Shown one piece after another: positions 63,662 through 64,000 of a DNA stretch of 64,000 nt. The stretch spans positions 1,527,001 to 1,591,000 of the forward strand of contig NC_092562.1 in assembly GCF_037975245.1 (NCBI RefSeq), read 5' to 3'. This DNA comes from Apostichopus japonicus (lineage: Eukaryota > Echinodermata > Holothuroidea > Aspidochirotida > Stichopodidae). Each line of letters begins with the position of its first letter. The stretch's first letter is position 1. Position numbers and translations under genes: made by a program. The notes below the pieces were generated by a model. It made no database searches and was not told the origin of the DNA. It saw only the letters and a list, made by a program, of their open reading frames with translations.

Positions 63662-64000
63662 AAAATTATATTATGATGATATAAAACTGTTCTTTTTCGC
63701 TTCGCAGTCTTTGAACTAAAACTCCTTAGCAACCACAATAGAAAACAGTCAGTTGTCCTTGACCAGTATTGTAAAGCTTTCGAAACATGTTATTGGAGAT
63801 CACAAAAGTGCTTTGTTTACGCATTGACTTTTGTGTTATACTATATCAAGACTGTCTTCATTGTTTGTGTTCAAGTCAGTATAGAGTAAAAGGGTAAATT
63901 TCTCGACAAACAGAACAGTGTGTCAGTGATTGATACCAAACCTGCATCGAGGTTAGTTGTTTTTAATTGTCTGATAAGTGCCAAGATATATACAGTACTA

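Overview
This is a eukaryotic, metazoan window. It is AT-rich, with long introns, canonical GT-AG splice sites, tRNA-derived SINEs, hAT-type MITEs and many minisatellites. The recurrent palindrome TAGGCCTA and the kinds of repeat present suggest a marine invertebrate, possibly an echinoderm or other deuterostome. That assignment is inference; nothing in the window proves it.

One large gene on the minus strand dominates. I could rebuild it from its start codon (57493) to its stop codon (6769) as 42 coding exons that join in frame. It encodes a predicted secreted protein of about 3,135 residues belonging to the large lipid transfer protein (LLTP) superfamily, of the apolipophorin type. In order it has: a 17-residue signal peptide; the vitellogenin/lipoprotein N-terminal lipid-binding module (about residues 30-620); a furin-type RQRR site at 694-697; a DUF1943-like beta-sheet region; a long beta-rich lipoprotein body (including one 1,587-bp exon); a charged amphipathic alpha-helical block (about 2153-2520); a von Willebrand D domain (about 2600-2740); a C8-like cysteine module (about 2770-2850); and a von Willebrand A-like tail with a degenerate metal site (about 2870-3040). 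The expected role is transport of lipid in circulating or coelomic lipoprotein particles.

Region by region (plus coordinates): 1-6768 is the 3' flank and possible 3' UTR. It holds a 164-bp foldback, a hAT MITE with a perfect 8-bp target duplication, and a 70-bp minisatellite array of about 20 copies that ends 118 bp from the stop codon. 6769-57493 is the gene; its introns contain at least eight tandem arrays, SINEs, a 1.16-kb hAT element, an LTR-retroelement remnant and a possible Penelope-like element end. 57494-64000 is the 5' flank, with (TA)n tracts attached to SINE tails and no second gene that I can support.

No RNA gene, CRISPR array or operon is present. Most other open frames are shadows of these exons or of tandem repeats.
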